Shown here: positions 7,679 to 18,412 of the stretch, piece after piece | How the letters are laid out: each line of letters begins with the position of its first letter | Numbering within the stretch: position 1 is the first letter of the stretch | NCBI GenBank assembly: GCA_965205155.1 | Contig: OZ242033.1 | Coordinates: 2,356,001-2,420,000 of the forward strand | DNA: 64,000 bases | From: Aldehydirespirator sp965205155 | Lineage (GTDB): Bacteria > Actinomycetota > Acidimicrobiia > Acidimicrobiales > Aldehydirespiratoraceae | Direction of reading: 5' to 3' | The notes under the pieces: generated by a model | What the model saw: the letters and a program-made list of their open reading frames with translations, nothing else | What the model was told of the DNA's origin: nothing | Databases searched by the model: none | Program-made: the position numbers and the translations under genes

Positions 7679-10600
7679 GTGTCGCCGGACTCGACCAAGG
7701 CCCACGCGCCCGGATGGACGGGCCGGACCGGAGGCCGGCGCGGGGACCAGTCGGGGTCGGAGGAGCCGGTTCTGCCACGGGGTCGTGTGCATTCCGCGCA
7801 GGCTGCGTCGGGCGAGTCGGGGTCGGTGTCGTTGGAGCTGGTGCTGCTGGTGCCGGTGTTGATGCTGCTGGCGGTGTTCGTGCTGTGGGCGGGCCGCGGC
7901 GGCCGCGCGGGGCTGACCGCGGACCTGGCCGCGGAGGAGGCCGCCACCGCGGCCGCGGTGTGCTGCGATGAGGACGACGCGGGCGAGCGCGCTCGGGAGG
8001 TGATCGTCGAGGATGTGCTCAGGTCGCGGCCGGGGCTGCAGTTCCTTTGCATCGGCGGGGCGCGCCCCGACGCTCCCCCCGACAGCGGGACCGGGCTTGA
8101 GTTCCTGCAAGAGGAGTGGCTGGACTTCGAGCCGGGCTCGGGCGCCAGCACCGGCGGTGTGGGCGTGCTGGGGGTGCGGTTCCTGTGCGAGACCGACGGC
8201 GCGGTCGCCCCGCTGCGGGGCGTGTTCCCCACGGTGACGTTCCGCGGCCAGGCCGCCGAGGTGGTGCTCCAGGAGCCGCCCACTCCCGGCATCGGCTTCG
8301 AGAAGTCCGAGTTCCGAAACTCAGAAGACGACACTCATCTGGTGTTCACCGTGACCTCGACCATCCCGGCGCCGCAGCTCCTGGTCGTCACCTATGAGAT
8401 TGTCGCCCCGCCCGCCTCGACCGCCACGGACGGTGAGGACTACACGGCGCCCGACCCCCTCCGGGTGGAGATCCCCCAGAACGCGGAGTCCGCGCAGATC
8501 AGTATCACTCTTACCGACGACTCGATCTATGAGGGCGACGAGACGCTCCAATTGAAGCTGCTGACCGTCCAGGTGCGCGATCCCGACGACTCGAGCATCC
8601 TGCTGGACACCGGCATCGCCCGAGTGGACGACGCGCGGACCACGGCCACCGGCGTGATCGAGGAAGACGACGAGCAGCCCCACCTGTGCCTGGCGCCGTC
8701 GGGCGCGACGATGCTGTCGGCAACGCGCGCGGACGGGACGCAGGTCTACGACGTGCTCGAGGACGAGGACGAGTCGCTCGCTTTCAGGGTGCGCCTGCGC
8801 AGCCGGGACGACACGCAGGATGCACCGCCAAGCGCCGGAGCGGTCTCCGTCGATGTGGTGACCGCCGTCGATGACGCCCCGCTGTCCGGCGAGGAGGCGG
8901 CCCAGTCCGGCGACTACACGGCGGTGTCACAGAGGGTGACGTTCGCGGCCGGGTCGGCCAGCCCGAGTCCCGCGTCGGTCACCGTCGCGACCGTAGACGA
9001 CGAGGCATCGCCGGTGGGCGAGCCGGACGAGACGTTCAGGCTTGAGCTGGCCAACCCCATGGGCGCGCCGTTGTGTGACCGGTCCGGGGTGGTGATCAGG
9101 ATCAAAGACGACGAGGTTGTGCTGGTGACGGAGGACTTCGAGGGCCAGACTCGTGTGCAGTTCCCGCCCCACGAGGCCGAGGAAGAGGACGCCGAGATAG
9201 AGCTCACGGTGAGGCTCGCCGCGGCCCCGAGCGCGCCCGTGGTGCTCCGCTACCGCATCGAGGACCGGCCCGCGGTGACCGGTCTGCCCCGAGCGACGGG
9301 CGGAGCGGCCTGCGGCACCGGGGTGGACTACGTGCAATCGACCGGGACGCTGACGTTCACGTCCACCGACATCGAGCAGACGTTCAAGCTGCAGATGTGC
9401 GAGGACTCGGTGGTGGAGTTCGACGAGAGCCTGTGGATCGCGGTCGAGCGGGCGAGCGGGGAGGTGCACGTCCCTCCCGGCAGCGGCGGCATCTTCACGA
9501 TCCTCGACGACGAGGAGCCGGTGATCGAGGTCACCCCCGTGACCGGGACCGGCACAGAGGGCTCGGCCCTGACATTCACGGTGAACCTGACCGTCGGAGG
9601 CAACCCTGCCGACCTCGCCGACGAGGTCGTGGTCGACTACTTGCTGGAGCAGGACTCGCCGGTGTCGGCCCGGCAGTGCGACGACTACCGGCTCTCGGGG
9701 GTGGCGGCGGGGGACTGCGCGACGAACCTGGGCGGCAGCCTGACCTTCGGCCCGGGCGAGGCGACCGCGCAGACCGTCGCCATAGACCTGCTCGCCGACT
9801 ACGAGAGCGAGGCGTCTGAGACGTTCAAGCTGAGCCTGAGCGACGGCAAGTCCGACGACGCCGCGGCGCTCGTCGGCGTCGAGGCGACCGCCACGATCGA
9901 CGACGACCCGCCGCCGGTGCTGTCGGTGGTCGACTTCACCGGCAAAGAGGAGGAGCAGGCGAGCTTCGAAGTCACCCTCTCCGACGCCCGGAGCGGCGAG
10001 ACCGTGACCGTGGACTACGCCGTGGCGGGCCACCCCCCGAACGCCGCCAACCCGCACGGCACGGCGCCGGCGGACTTCGAGATGGTGGATCAGACCGACC
10101 TCGACACCGGCGGAACGTCGCGCACGCTGGCCCTCACCGCCGGCGACTTCGACGGCACGCTGAGACTCGACGCCGCCAACCCGTCCGCGGAGGTGACCGT
10201 GAGCCTGCTCGCCGACACCATCGAAGAGGTCCCCGAGACGCTGCGCCTGACCCTCGCCAACCCCACCGGCGCCGAGCTGTTCGACCGCGACCCCACCAAC
10301 GACGCCGACGGCAACGGCGACCCCGCCGACGACGAGCCCTACGGGGTGGGCACCGTCCTGGACGCCGAGCCGCCCGAGATCTGCGCCCTCGACACCAGCG
10401 CCCTTGAGGGCGAGCCGATCACGTTCACCGTGGTGGTGATCAACCCCCGCGACGGCCAGGACGTGACCGTGAGACACCGCGTGGAGCAGCGCTCGGCCAA
10501 GCGCCGCAGCGTCGACCCTGTCACCGGCGCAGTGAGGGGCGACTTCGTGCAGCCGGCCGCCGGCGAGCTCACCCTCGACGCCTCCACTCACAGGGTCGCG

Positions 10601-13600
10601 CTCGCCGACGCGGCCGCCCGCGCCACGATGCGCGCCCGGCTGCCCGCCGCCTGTGTGCTGCCCGACGACGCCGACGCCGTCCTCGAGGCCGACGCGGTCA
10701 CGGTGCAGACGCTCACCGACAGGATCGCCGAGAACGACGAGACCCTGGCGCTGGTGCTCAGCGACCGCAGCCCCGCCGGGGTCGGGTTCGCCAAGAGCGA
10801 GGGGGTCGGCACCATCGTCAACGTCAACCCCGTGGTGGTCTCCGTCAACAACCCCCGGGCCCCAGAAGGCGACCCCGCCAGGCCGCTGCGGTTCGTGATC
10901 TCCCTCCTCGACGACAAAGGCGACCCCGCCCAACGCCTCCTCAACGCCGTCACCGTCAACTACACGACCAGCGACGGCACCGCCACCGCCGGCGCCGACT
11001 ACACCGCGGCCGGCGGGTCCTACACGTTCGCACCCTTCACACCCGGCGACGCGTCGCCTGTCACCACCCGCAACGTCGATGTCGAGACGCTGGCCGACAC
11101 CGTGAACGAGGGCGACGAGACAGTGAAACTCGACCTCACCGTGGACCCCAGCAACGGCGCCGCCGTGCTCGGCGACCCCGAGGGCACCGGCACCATCATC
11201 GACGCCCCGCCACCGGCGCTGCGCATCACCGACGCCAGCGGCAGGGAGGGAGAGACGCTCACATTCCAGGTGCAGCTCGGGGTCCGCAACTCCCGAGGAG
11301 AGTTCGAGCTGAAAGCCACCAGCGAGGTGGTGAGGGTGCGGGCCAGCACCGAGGACCACACCGCGGTCGCCGGCGAGGACTACACCGCGGTGTCGCAGGA
11401 TCTGGTGTTCGCCGTCGGCGAGACCTCCAAGAACTTCCCTGTGGCCACGATCCGCCCCACCACCGGAGGCGACGGCCGCGAGAGTTTCCATGTGGTGCTC
11501 AGCAGCCCGCAGAACGCGGTCATTGCCAGGGAGTTCGGCATCGGCACCATCGACCCCGTGTGCAGGACCCTCGACGACTCCATCCCGGTGGTCACCCTCG
11601 ATCAGGGCACTCGGGGCGTCGAAGGTGCGTACTCCCGAACCCGAGCCCGCTTCAGCCACCCGGTCTGCGGCCAGTTCAGGGTTGAGCAAAGTGTCGAGTA
11701 CGACGGAACAGCCTCATCTGCCGACCTGTGGATCGGCACAAGGTCGTACCCTCTAAATGGGACCTACACCTGGCCGGACGCGCATCAGGAGGTCAGCGTC
11801 CAATTGACCGGCGACGGGATCGACGAGCCCGACGAGACGTTCACGGTCCGATTCAGGATCGCCGGCCGGAGCCAGGCCTGGTCCGAGGCCACTGTCACCA
11901 TCATCGACAACGACCCGCCGCCGAGCCTTCGCATGGAGGACGCCGCCGCCCGGGAGGGCGAGAATCTCTCGTTCCCGGTGACCATGCGGGGCCGCAGCTC
12001 ACGCCCGATAGTGGTGGAGTACCGCACCGTCTCCACCGGCTCGGCCACACCCGGCAGCGACTACCAAAACGCCGCGGAGAATCGCTGGATCAGCACGACG
12101 ATCCCGGCGCGGGGCACCGGCGCTGTCATCGTCATGGCCGCGCTGCAAGACGACGACGCCGCCGAGGGCGACGAGACGTTCCAGGTCGAGCTGCGGATCC
12201 AGGCCGGCCAGGGCGACGACCCCCCCATCGCCACCATCGACGACGGCATCGCGGTCGGGACGATACTGGAGGGCGAACGGCCCCGGCTGCGCATCTTTGA
12301 CGCCAGCGCCGCCGAGGGCGACGACCTCGAGTTCGACGTGACGTTGAGCGCGGCGGCCGCGTCCGCCATGACCGTGTCCTATGAGACGGTGCAGCAGCCC
12401 GCCAGGCCCGACGGGCTCGGCCGGGCCACCGCGGGCGACGACTACACCGCCTCCTTGTCCGGCGCGGCGGTGACGATCGGCGCCGGCGAGTCGTCGGCGA
12501 CCATCTCGGTCGCGGCCCTAGACGACAACGTGTTCGAGACCGACGAGACGTTCCTGGTCAACGTCACCGGGGTCTCCGGCGGCGGCGGGGCGTCACTGGC
12601 CGACGCCAGCGCGGTCGGCACCATCGTCGACGGCAGCTGCCTGGTGCCCAACGAGGAGGAGGTGACCTACACCGTGAGCGGCGAGTCGGTGTCCGAGGCC
12701 GACGCCGTCATGGAGTTCGTCGTCGAGCTGCCCATACCGATGTGCGTGGACTGGGGCTTCTCGGCCTACCTCGTGGACCCCGCCGTCAGCAGCTCCGGCA
12801 ACCGCCGGGCCGGAGTGCCCGCCTCCCCCGCCACGCCCCACGTCGACTACGGGCACCGCGTCAACCACAACTTCTCGCTGCAGCGGCTCACGACCGAGCA
12901 TCGCATACCGGTGCCGGTGATCGACGACACCCTCGACGAGCCCGACGAGAACGTCAGGCTCTGGGTCCAGTCGTTCGGGGGCCGGTACACGAAGTTCGTC
13001 TTCGCGGACGGCACCATCGTCGACAACGACGGCGAGCCGGAGGTGTCGGTGCAGCCGGCGTCGGCGGTCGAGGGCGAGCCGTTGGGGTTCTCGGTGCGGC
13101 TGGATGAGCCCAGCGGGCTGCAAGTGTGCGTGAACTACGCCACTGCGGACCGCGCCGCCGGGGACGGCGCCGCCACCGCGGGCGCCGACTACAGAACGGT
13201 GTCGGGCAGGGTGTGCCTCGCAGCGGGGGAGTTGTCGGAGACGGTGGTGGTGCGCACCGTGGAGGACCGCCTCTATGAGGGCACCGAGCGTTTCGACCTG
13301 GAGTTGAGCAACCCCGACGGGGCGACGCTGGCCGCCGGCGGCGCGACGGCTGCGGGCAGCATCCTCGACGACGACCCCCGGCCGCGGGTGCGGGTCTTCG
13401 ACGCGTCGGCCGACGAGGGCGACCCGGTGCGGTTCGTGCTGCGCCTCGACGCTCCCAGCGGCCGCGAGGCCACGGCGCTGGTCAGGACCGTCGACGGCAC
13501 CGCCACCGCCGGCGCCGACTACCGGCCGGCGCGGAGGTTCGAGAGGGTGAGCTTCCCCACCGGCGAGACCGACATAGTGTTCAGCGTGGCGTCGTTGGAG

Positions 13601-16600
13601 GACGACGTCGTCGAGGGCGACGAGCAGTTCCAGCTGAGGCTGACCAGCCCGTCGCACATGGTCATTGGCGACGGCGTCGCGGCGGGCACGATCCGCGACG
13701 TGACCGAGCGCCATCTCAGCGTGTCGGACGCGTTCGTGCGCGAGGGCGGCACGCTGGTGTTCCGGGTCGGTTTCGACGAAGCGCCCTCGAGCCGCGACGT
13801 GACCGTGCGCTACCGCACCACTGCGGGCACCGCCACCGCCGGCGACGACTACGCCGCGACGTTCGAGTCGGTCGCGGGCACGCTGCGGATCCTGGCCGGG
13901 GAGACTTCTGCGGCGGTGCGGGTGGCGACGGTGCAGGACCGCCTCGACGAGGACGCGGAGCGGCTGGTGCTGACGCTCAGCAACCCCGCGGGGGCGGTGC
14001 TCGAAGACGAAGAGGCCATCGGGGTGATCATCGACGACGACCCGCTGCCGGCGCTGTCGGTGGACGACCCCGAGGCGACCGAGAACGGCGAGGGCGACCC
14101 GATCACCTTCACGGTGAGCCTCAGCGAGCCCAGCGGACGCGCCGTGAAGGTCAACTACGCCACCGCGGACCTCACCGCCGAGGCCGGCAAGGACTACACC
14201 GCGGCGTCGGGCGCGCTCACCTTCGACGCCGGCGACACATCCGAGCCGGTGCGGGTCGGCCTGCTCGACGACGACGACCCCGAGGACGTGGAGCGGTTCC
14301 AGCTGGTGCTGTCGCGCCCCGACAACGCCACGATCGCCGACTCGATCGGGGTGGGCACCATCGTCGACGACGAGGGCCTCGTCCGGATCCTCGTCGACGG
14401 CCCCGACCCGGTGCGCGAGGCCGCCGACGCGTCGGCGGCCTTCACGGTGCGCCTGAGCCGGGCCGCGGAGGCCGACGTGACCGTCGACTACGCCACCGCG
14501 GACGTGACCGCCACCGCGGGCGACGACTACACCGCCGCGGCGTCCAGCACGCTCACCTTCGCCGCCGGCGACACGTCCAAACAGGTCAGCGTGACCGTCC
14601 TCGACGACGACGACGAGGAGGAAACAGAGACGTTCGAGCTGGTGCTGTCGAACCCCAGCACCAACGCCGCGGTCGGCGCGGAGCACGACCGCACTGTGGC
14701 CGCGATCCTCGACGACGACGGCCTGCCGGAGCTGTCGGCGGCCGACGCCTCCGCGGCCGAGGGCGCCGCCGCGGTGTTCGAGGTCGGCCTGGACAAGGCC
14801 TCCAAACGCAAGGTGACCTTCCGCTACACGGCGGTCGCTGACCCCACCGCCGACGCTGCCGCGGTTCCCGCGCTGGACTTCGAGGCCGTCGCCGGCACCG
14901 GCGAGATAGCGGCCGGCGCGACGTCGACCACGGTGCGGGTGCCTTTGAGCGACGACCTCCTCGACGAGCACGACGAGACGTTCTGGCTGCGCGTCACCGG
15001 CCCCGAGAACGCCACCGTGGGCGACGGCACCGCGACCGGCACCATCACCGACAACGACCCGCTGCCGGAGATGTCCATCGCCGACGCCGGCGCCACCGAG
15101 GGCGACCCAATCGGCTTCACCGTGAGCCTCTCGGCCGCCAGCGGACGCACCGTGACGGTGCCGTGGGCCACCGCGGAGCGCTCCGCCGCCGACGAGGACC
15201 GGGCCTCCGCCGGGACGGACTTCACCGCCGGGTCCGCGACGCTGAGGCTCCGGCCCGGCGCCACTGCGGCCACCATCACCGTCGCCACCGTCGACGACGA
15301 GATCGCCGAGGCCGACGAGACGTTCTTCGTGAACCTCGGCGAGCCCACCAACGCCGCCGTCGACGACGGCAGGGCCGTGGGCGCCATCCTCGACGACGAC
15401 GGCCTGCCCAGGGCGTCGATCGCGGGCACAGACGTCGCCGAGGACGACAGCCCCGCAGTGTTCACGGTGACCCTGAGCCGCCGCAGCACCGAGCCGGTGT
15501 CGCTGGACTACTACACAACCGACGGCACCGCCACCGCCGGCGCCGACTACGGCACCACCGGCGGCGCCCGCGGCACGCTGGTGATCCCCGCCGGGCTCGA
15601 CACCGGCGAGATCTCCGTCTTCATCGCCGACGACGAGTTGATCGAGGGCGCCGAGACCTTCACCATCACCCTGCACAACCCCACCAACGCCGTCGTCGCC
15701 GAAGGGTCGGGAACCGCTGTCGGAACCATCCTCGACGACGACATCACCCGCATCGCCATCACCGGCGCCCAAGCCTCCGAGGACGACGCAACCATCGACT
15801 TCGCCGTCACCGCCGCGCCCGCACCCCCAGCCGCGGTCACCGTGCGCTACAGCACCTTCGACGGCACCGCCACCCAGCCCGGCGACTACACCGCCACCGC
15901 CGCAACGCTCACCATCGCGGCAGGCGACACCGCCGCCACCGTGTCGGTGCCCCTCGTCGACGACATCTACTTCGAGGACACCGAGACCTTCCGGGTGCGC
16001 CTCAGCAACCCCGGCACCGGCGCCGAGATCGACCGCCGCAACGACAACGCCATAGGCGTCATCCTCAACGACGACACCCTGCCGAAGATCGTCGCCGACG
16101 CCTACTACGACTTCAACGAGGACGTCGGCGCCGTCGAGCTCCAGGTCACGCTCGACAAGCCCAGCGACCGCGAGATACGAGTCGACTACTCCCCCGGCGG
16201 CCACGGCCCCTCACGGACCCAGGACACGCTGCCCGAAGGCACCAACGGCTGCCAGTCTCCCGCCCAGGTCACGGCAGGCACGCTGGTCTTCGAGCCCGGA
16301 TCGGTGGCTGCCACGATCCCGGTCACGATCGTCGACGACGGGGTGTCATGCCACTGGCGCTACAACCAGCCCCACGCCCGGACTCTGCGCCTGTTCCTGG
16401 AGAACGCGGTGAACGCGGAACTCTACGACGGCAGCAACTTGACGACGCGGCGCCGGCTCAGCCTGAGGGTGTGGGATGCGACCGTGGCGCCCTGCGCGAG
16501 CATCTCGGCACCCGATGGGCCAGAGATGGAGGGCGCCGTACAGGAGGGCGCGGGCGAGGCCGTCTTCACGGTGACGCTGAACCGCGCCGCCAAAACCGTC

Positions 16601-18331
16601 CTGAACGTCGGGGTGAGCACCACCAGCGCGTCGCCCTACGCGTTCCAGCCCCAGGCGCAGGCAACCGCAGGCAGCGACTACACCGCGTTGTCCAGGACCG
16701 TGGCGATACCCGCAGGCAGCCGCCAGGCGTCGGTGAGCGTCGCGCTGCTCGACGACGACACCGTGGAGCCCATCGAGGGGTTCGCGCTGGAGATCGTCGG
16801 CGACAGCGTCGCCATCTGTGGCCTGAACTATGGCCGAGGGTTCGACAACGCGTTCATCATCGACGACGACACCCCGCCGGAGATCACCGTAACCGACGCC
16901 GATGTCCCCGAGGACGCGGGCACAGCGACCTTCAACGTGACGCTCGACCGGGCCAGCGCCTCCGATGTGACCGTCGTCTACGCCACCGCGGACGACACCG
17001 CCACCGCCGGCGAGGACTACACCGCGGCCACTGGAACGCTCCACATCGAAGCCGGCGCCACCGGCGGCACAATCGATGTGGACGTCCTGAACGACGATGT
17101 CGAAGAGGCCGACGAGACGTTTACGCTGCAGCTCAGCAGTCCCTCCGGCGCGACAGTCAGCGACGACGAGGCCACTGCCACCGCCACCATCCGCGACGGC
17201 GACAGCCTGCCCGTCATCACCATCGCCGACGCCGTCGCGATCGAGGAGGACGGCAGCGCTACGGTGACGGTCACGCTCAGCGAGCCCGCGCCCGGGGGTC
17301 CATGCCTGTACAACGGGGCGGAGCTGTCCCCGCGATTCTGCGCGCTGTACGGAATAGCGCCGCCCGAGGACTGGGTGTCGGTCGCGTACACCACCGTGGC
17401 GCTGCCGCCGGGGCCGCAGACAGCCACGCCCACAAGCGCCGGCGCTCTGGTCGGCGGGGACTACCAGCCGGCCTCGGGCACGGTGGGGTTCCTGCCGGGC
17501 GCGACTGAGGCGAGCCTCCGGATATCCCTCATCCAGCGGGACCGGCTGCCCGAACTCGACGAGAAGCTGCTGGTGGTGCTGCACGACCCGGCCAACGCCA
17601 CCCTCGGCAAGAGCCGGGCCACCGTCACCATCGAGGACAACGACCGGCCGCTGGTCACCGTGGACGACCTGTCGGTGGCGGAGGGTGCCGGGGAGGCCGT
17701 CTTCACCGTGGAGCTGCACGCGCCCGGCGTGTACGACGCCTCGGTGCGCTACCGCACCCTGGTGCACGCCTCCGGCGACGCGGCGGCCACCCCCGACGAG
17801 GACTACGTCGTGACCACCGGCACCCTCGAAATCAGCGCGGGGACCGAGTCGGTCCCCGTGTCGGTGCCGGTCGCCGACGACGGCGCCGACGAGGCCGACG
17901 AGACGTTCATCCTCGAGCTGTACGAGCCCGAACTGCTCACCCTGGAGAAGGCCTCCGCGGTCGGGACCATCACCGACGACGACCCCGGCTGGCGCATCGA
18001 ACAGGACCGCAGCGTCTGGGAGAACGCCGAAGCCGGCACCATGCAGTTCAGCGTCGTGCGCGACCACACCGACACCGAGCCGGTGACCCTCAAATACACG
18101 GTGACAGGCGTGTCGGCCACCGGCGGGGCCAGCTGCGACGACGACGGCGTGGACTACATCACGCCGTCGGGCAGCGTGACGCTGGCCGCGTCGGCCACCT
18201 CGGCCACCATCACCATCACCATCTGCGACGACGAAGCCGCCGAGGGCCGCGAGACGCTGCTGGTGGAGCTAACCGGCGTCCCCGGCCGCAAGCTCGCCGC
18301 CACCGGCACCATCATCGACAACGACGGCTGA
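7679..18331 (+). CDS. Giant TadE-type pilin fused to about 27 Calx-beta domains
   Basis: The 3550-residue product has a basic leader and the prepilin motif ESG-SVSLELVLLVPVLML, with Gly cleavage site and Glu+5. The membrane helix runs to about residue 70, then LAAEEAATAAAV, and a TadE-like periplasmic domain to about residue 205. The rest is a chain of Calx-beta modules. I count about 27 by the pattern (A)TAGxDYTA, a strand, LDDD..E.DETF.L.LSNP, then GTI.DDDP. Modules 1-6, 9, 12, 22 and 25 are the most divergent. Calx-beta domains are Ca2+-binding beta sandwiches common in adhesins. The chain ends straight after the last module (TGTIIDNDG), with no sorting signal or secretion domain. The only anchor is therefore the pilin-like N-terminus. 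It sits just before the prepilin peptidase gene. I infer a calcium-stiffened adhesin displayed by the Tad pilus. The start is GTG 7679; GTG 7787 would give a more usual leader. Confidence 0.85.
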   Translation: MSPDSTKAHAPGWTGRTGGRRGDQSGSEEPVLPRGRVHSAQAASGESGSVSLELVLLVPVLMLLAVFVLWAGRGGRAGLTADLAAEEAATAAAVCCDEDDAGERAREVIVEDVLRSRPGLQFLCIGGARPDAPPDSGTGLEFLQEEWLDFEPGSGASTGGVGVLGVRFLCETDGAVAPLRGVFPTVTFRGQAAEVVLQEPPTPGIGFEKSEFRNSEDDTHLVFTVTSTIPAPQLLVVTYEIVAPPASTATDGEDYTAPDPLRVEIPQNAESAQISITLTDDSIYEGDETLQLKLLTVQVRDPDDSSILLDTGIARVDDARTTATGVIEEDDEQPHLCLAPSGATMLSATRADGTQVYDVLEDEDESLAFRVRLRSRDDTQDAPPSAGAVSVDVVTAVDDAPLSGEEAAQSGDYTAVSQRVTFAAGSASPSPASVTVATVDDEASPVGEPDETFRLELANPMGAPLCDRSGVVIRIKDDEVVLVTEDFEGQTRVQFPPHEAEEEDAEIELTVRLAAAPSAPVVLRYRIEDRPAVTGLPRATGGAACGTGVDYVQSTGTLTFTSTDIEQTFKLQMCEDSVVEFDESLWIAVERASGEVHVPPGSGGIFTILDDEEPVIEVTPVTGTGTEGSALTFTVNLTVGGNPADLADEVVVDYLLEQDSPVSARQCDDYRLSGVAAGDCATNLGGSLTFGPGEATAQTVAIDLLADYESEASETFKLSLSDGKSDDAAALVGVEATATIDDDPPPVLSVVDFTGKEEEQASFEVTLSDARSGETVTVDYAVAGHPPNAANPHGTAPADFEMVDQTDLDTGGTSRTLALTAGDFDGTLRLDAANPSAEVTVSLLADTIEEVPETLRLTLANPTGAELFDRDPTNDADGNGDPADDEPYGVGTVLDAEPPEICALDTSALEGEPITFTVVVINPRDGQDVTVRHRVEQRSAKRRSVDPVTGAVRGDFVQPAAGELTLDASTHRVALADAAARATMRARLPAACVLPDDADAVLEADAVTVQTLTDRIAENDETLALVLSDRSPAGVGFAKSEGVGTIVNVNPVVVSVNNPRAPEGDPARPLRFVISLLDDKGDPAQRLLNAVTVNYTTSDGTATAGADYTAAGGSYTFAPFTPGDASPVTTRNVDVETLADTVNEGDETVKLDLTVDPSNGAAVLGDPEGTGTIIDAPPPALRITDASGREGETLTFQVQLGVRNSRGEFELKATSEVVRVRASTEDHTAVAGEDYTAVSQDLVFAVGETSKNFPVATIRPTTGGDGRESFHVVLSSPQNAVIAREFGIGTIDPVCRTLDDSIPVVTLDQGTRGVEGAYSRTRARFSHPVCGQFRVEQSVEYDGTASSADLWIGTRSYPLNGTYTWPDAHQEVSVQLTGDGIDEPDETFTVRFRIAGRSQAWSEATVTIIDNDPPPSLRMEDAAAREGENLSFPVTMRGRSSRPIVVEYRTVSTGSATPGSDYQNAAENRWISTTIPARGTGAVIVMAALQDDDAAEGDETFQVELRIQAGQGDDPPIATIDDGIAVGTILEGERPRLRIFDASAAEGDDLEFDVTLSAAAASAMTVSYETVQQPARPDGLGRATAGDDYTASLSGAAVTIGAGESSATISVAALDDNVFETDETFLVNVTGVSGGGGASLADASAVGTIVDGSCLVPNEEEVTYTVSGESVSEADAVMEFVVELPIPMCVDWGFSAYLVDPAVSSSGNRRAGVPASPATPHVDYGHRVNHNFSLQRLTTEHRIPVPVIDDTLDEPDENVRLWVQSFGGRYTKFVFADGTIVDNDGEPEVSVQPASAVEGEPLGFSVRLDEPSGLQVCVNYATADRAAGDGAATAGADYRTVSGRVCLAAGELSETVVVRTVEDRLYEGTERFDLELSNPDGATLAAGGATAAGSILDDDPRPRVRVFDASADEGDPVRFVLRLDAPSGREATALVRTVDGTATAGADYRPARRFERVSFPTGETDIVFSVASLEDDVVEGDEQFQLRLTSPSHMVIGDGVAAGTIRDVTERHLSVSDAFVREGGTLVFRVGFDEAPSSRDVTVRYRTTAGTATAGDDYAATFESVAGTLRILAGETSAAVRVATVQDRLDEDAERLVLTLSNPAGAVLEDEEAIGVIIDDDPLPALSVDDPEATENGEGDPITFTVSLSEPSGRAVKVNYATADLTAEAGKDYTAASGALTFDAGDTSEPVRVGLLDDDDPEDVERFQLVLSRPDNATIADSIGVGTIVDDEGLVRILVDGPDPVREAADASAAFTVRLSRAAEADVTVDYATADVTATAGDDYTAAASSTLTFAAGDTSKQVSVTVLDDDDEEETETFELVLSNPSTNAAVGAEHDRTVAAILDDDGLPELSAADASAAEGAAAVFEVGLDKASKRKVTFRYTAVADPTADAAAVPALDFEAVAGTGEIAAGATSTTVRVPLSDDLLDEHDETFWLRVTGPENATVGDGTATGTITDNDPLPEMSIADAGATEGDPIGFTVSLSAASGRTVTVPWATAERSAADEDRASAGTDFTAGSATLRLRPGATAATITVATVDDEIAEADETFFVNLGEPTNAAVDDGRAVGAILDDDGLPRASIAGTDVAEDDSPAVFTVTLSRRSTEPVSLDYYTTDGTATAGADYGTTGGARGTLVIPAGLDTGEISVFIADDELIEGAETFTITLHNPTNAVVAEGSGTAVGTILDDDITRIAITGAQASEDDATIDFAVTAAPAPPAAVTVRYSTFDGTATQPGDYTATAATLTIAAGDTAATVSVPLVDDIYFEDTETFRVRLSNPGTGAEIDRRNDNAIGVILNDDTLPKIVADAYYDFNEDVGAVELQVTLDKPSDREIRVDYSPGGHGPSRTQDTLPEGTNGCQSPAQVTAGTLVFEPGSVAATIPVTIVDDGVSCHWRYNQPHARTLRLFLENAVNAELYDGSNLTTRRRLSLRVWDATVAPCASISAPDGPEMEGAVQEGAGEAVFTVTLNRAAKTVLNVGVSTTSASPYAFQPQAQATAGSDYTALSRTVAIPAGSRQASVSVALLDDDTVEPIEGFALEIVGDSVAICGLNYGRGFDNAFIIDDDTPPEITVTDADVPEDAGTATFNVTLDRASASDVTVVYATADDTATAGEDYTAATGTLHIEAGATGGTIDVDVLNDDVEEADETFTLQLSSPSGATVSDDEATATATIRDGDSLPVITIADAVAIEEDGSATVTVTLSEPAPGGPCLYNGAELSPRFCALYGIAPPEDWVSVAYTTVALPPGPQTATPTSAGALVGGDYQPASGTVGFLPGATEASLRISLIQRDRLPELDEKLLVVLHDPANATLGKSRATVTIEDNDRPLVTVDDLSVAEGAGEAVFTVELHAPGVYDASVRYRTLVHASGDAAATPDEDYVVTTGTLEISAGTESVPVSVPVADDGADEADETFILELYEPELLTLEKASAVGTITDDDPGWRIEQDRSVWENAEAGTMQFSVVRDHTDTEPVTLKYTVTGVSATGGASCDDDGVDYITPSGSVTLAASATSATITITICDDEAAEGRETLLVELTGVPGRKLAATGTIIDNDG

Positions 18332-18412
18332 CCGGAGTTGTCCCGAGCGCCGCGCTCCACCGGCACCATCATCGCCAACACCCACCGGTTGAACGCAGAG
18401 GAGGACACAGAC

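Noticed and set aside
8927..16204. Very long open frames antisense to the giant Calx-beta gene (over 900 and 1200 codons).
   Set aside because: They arise from the biased third positions and repetitive Asp/Ala/Gly/Thr codons of the real gene. The products are His/Val/Gly/Arg-rich with no domain, and no ribosome site is seen.
18300..18374. An 18-bp repeat of the end of the last Calx-beta module (CCACCGGCACCATCATCG) at 18300 and 18357.
   Set aside because: It may be a duplication scar, but this phrase recurs in many Calx-beta modules and the match ends at once, so I do not claim a separate element.
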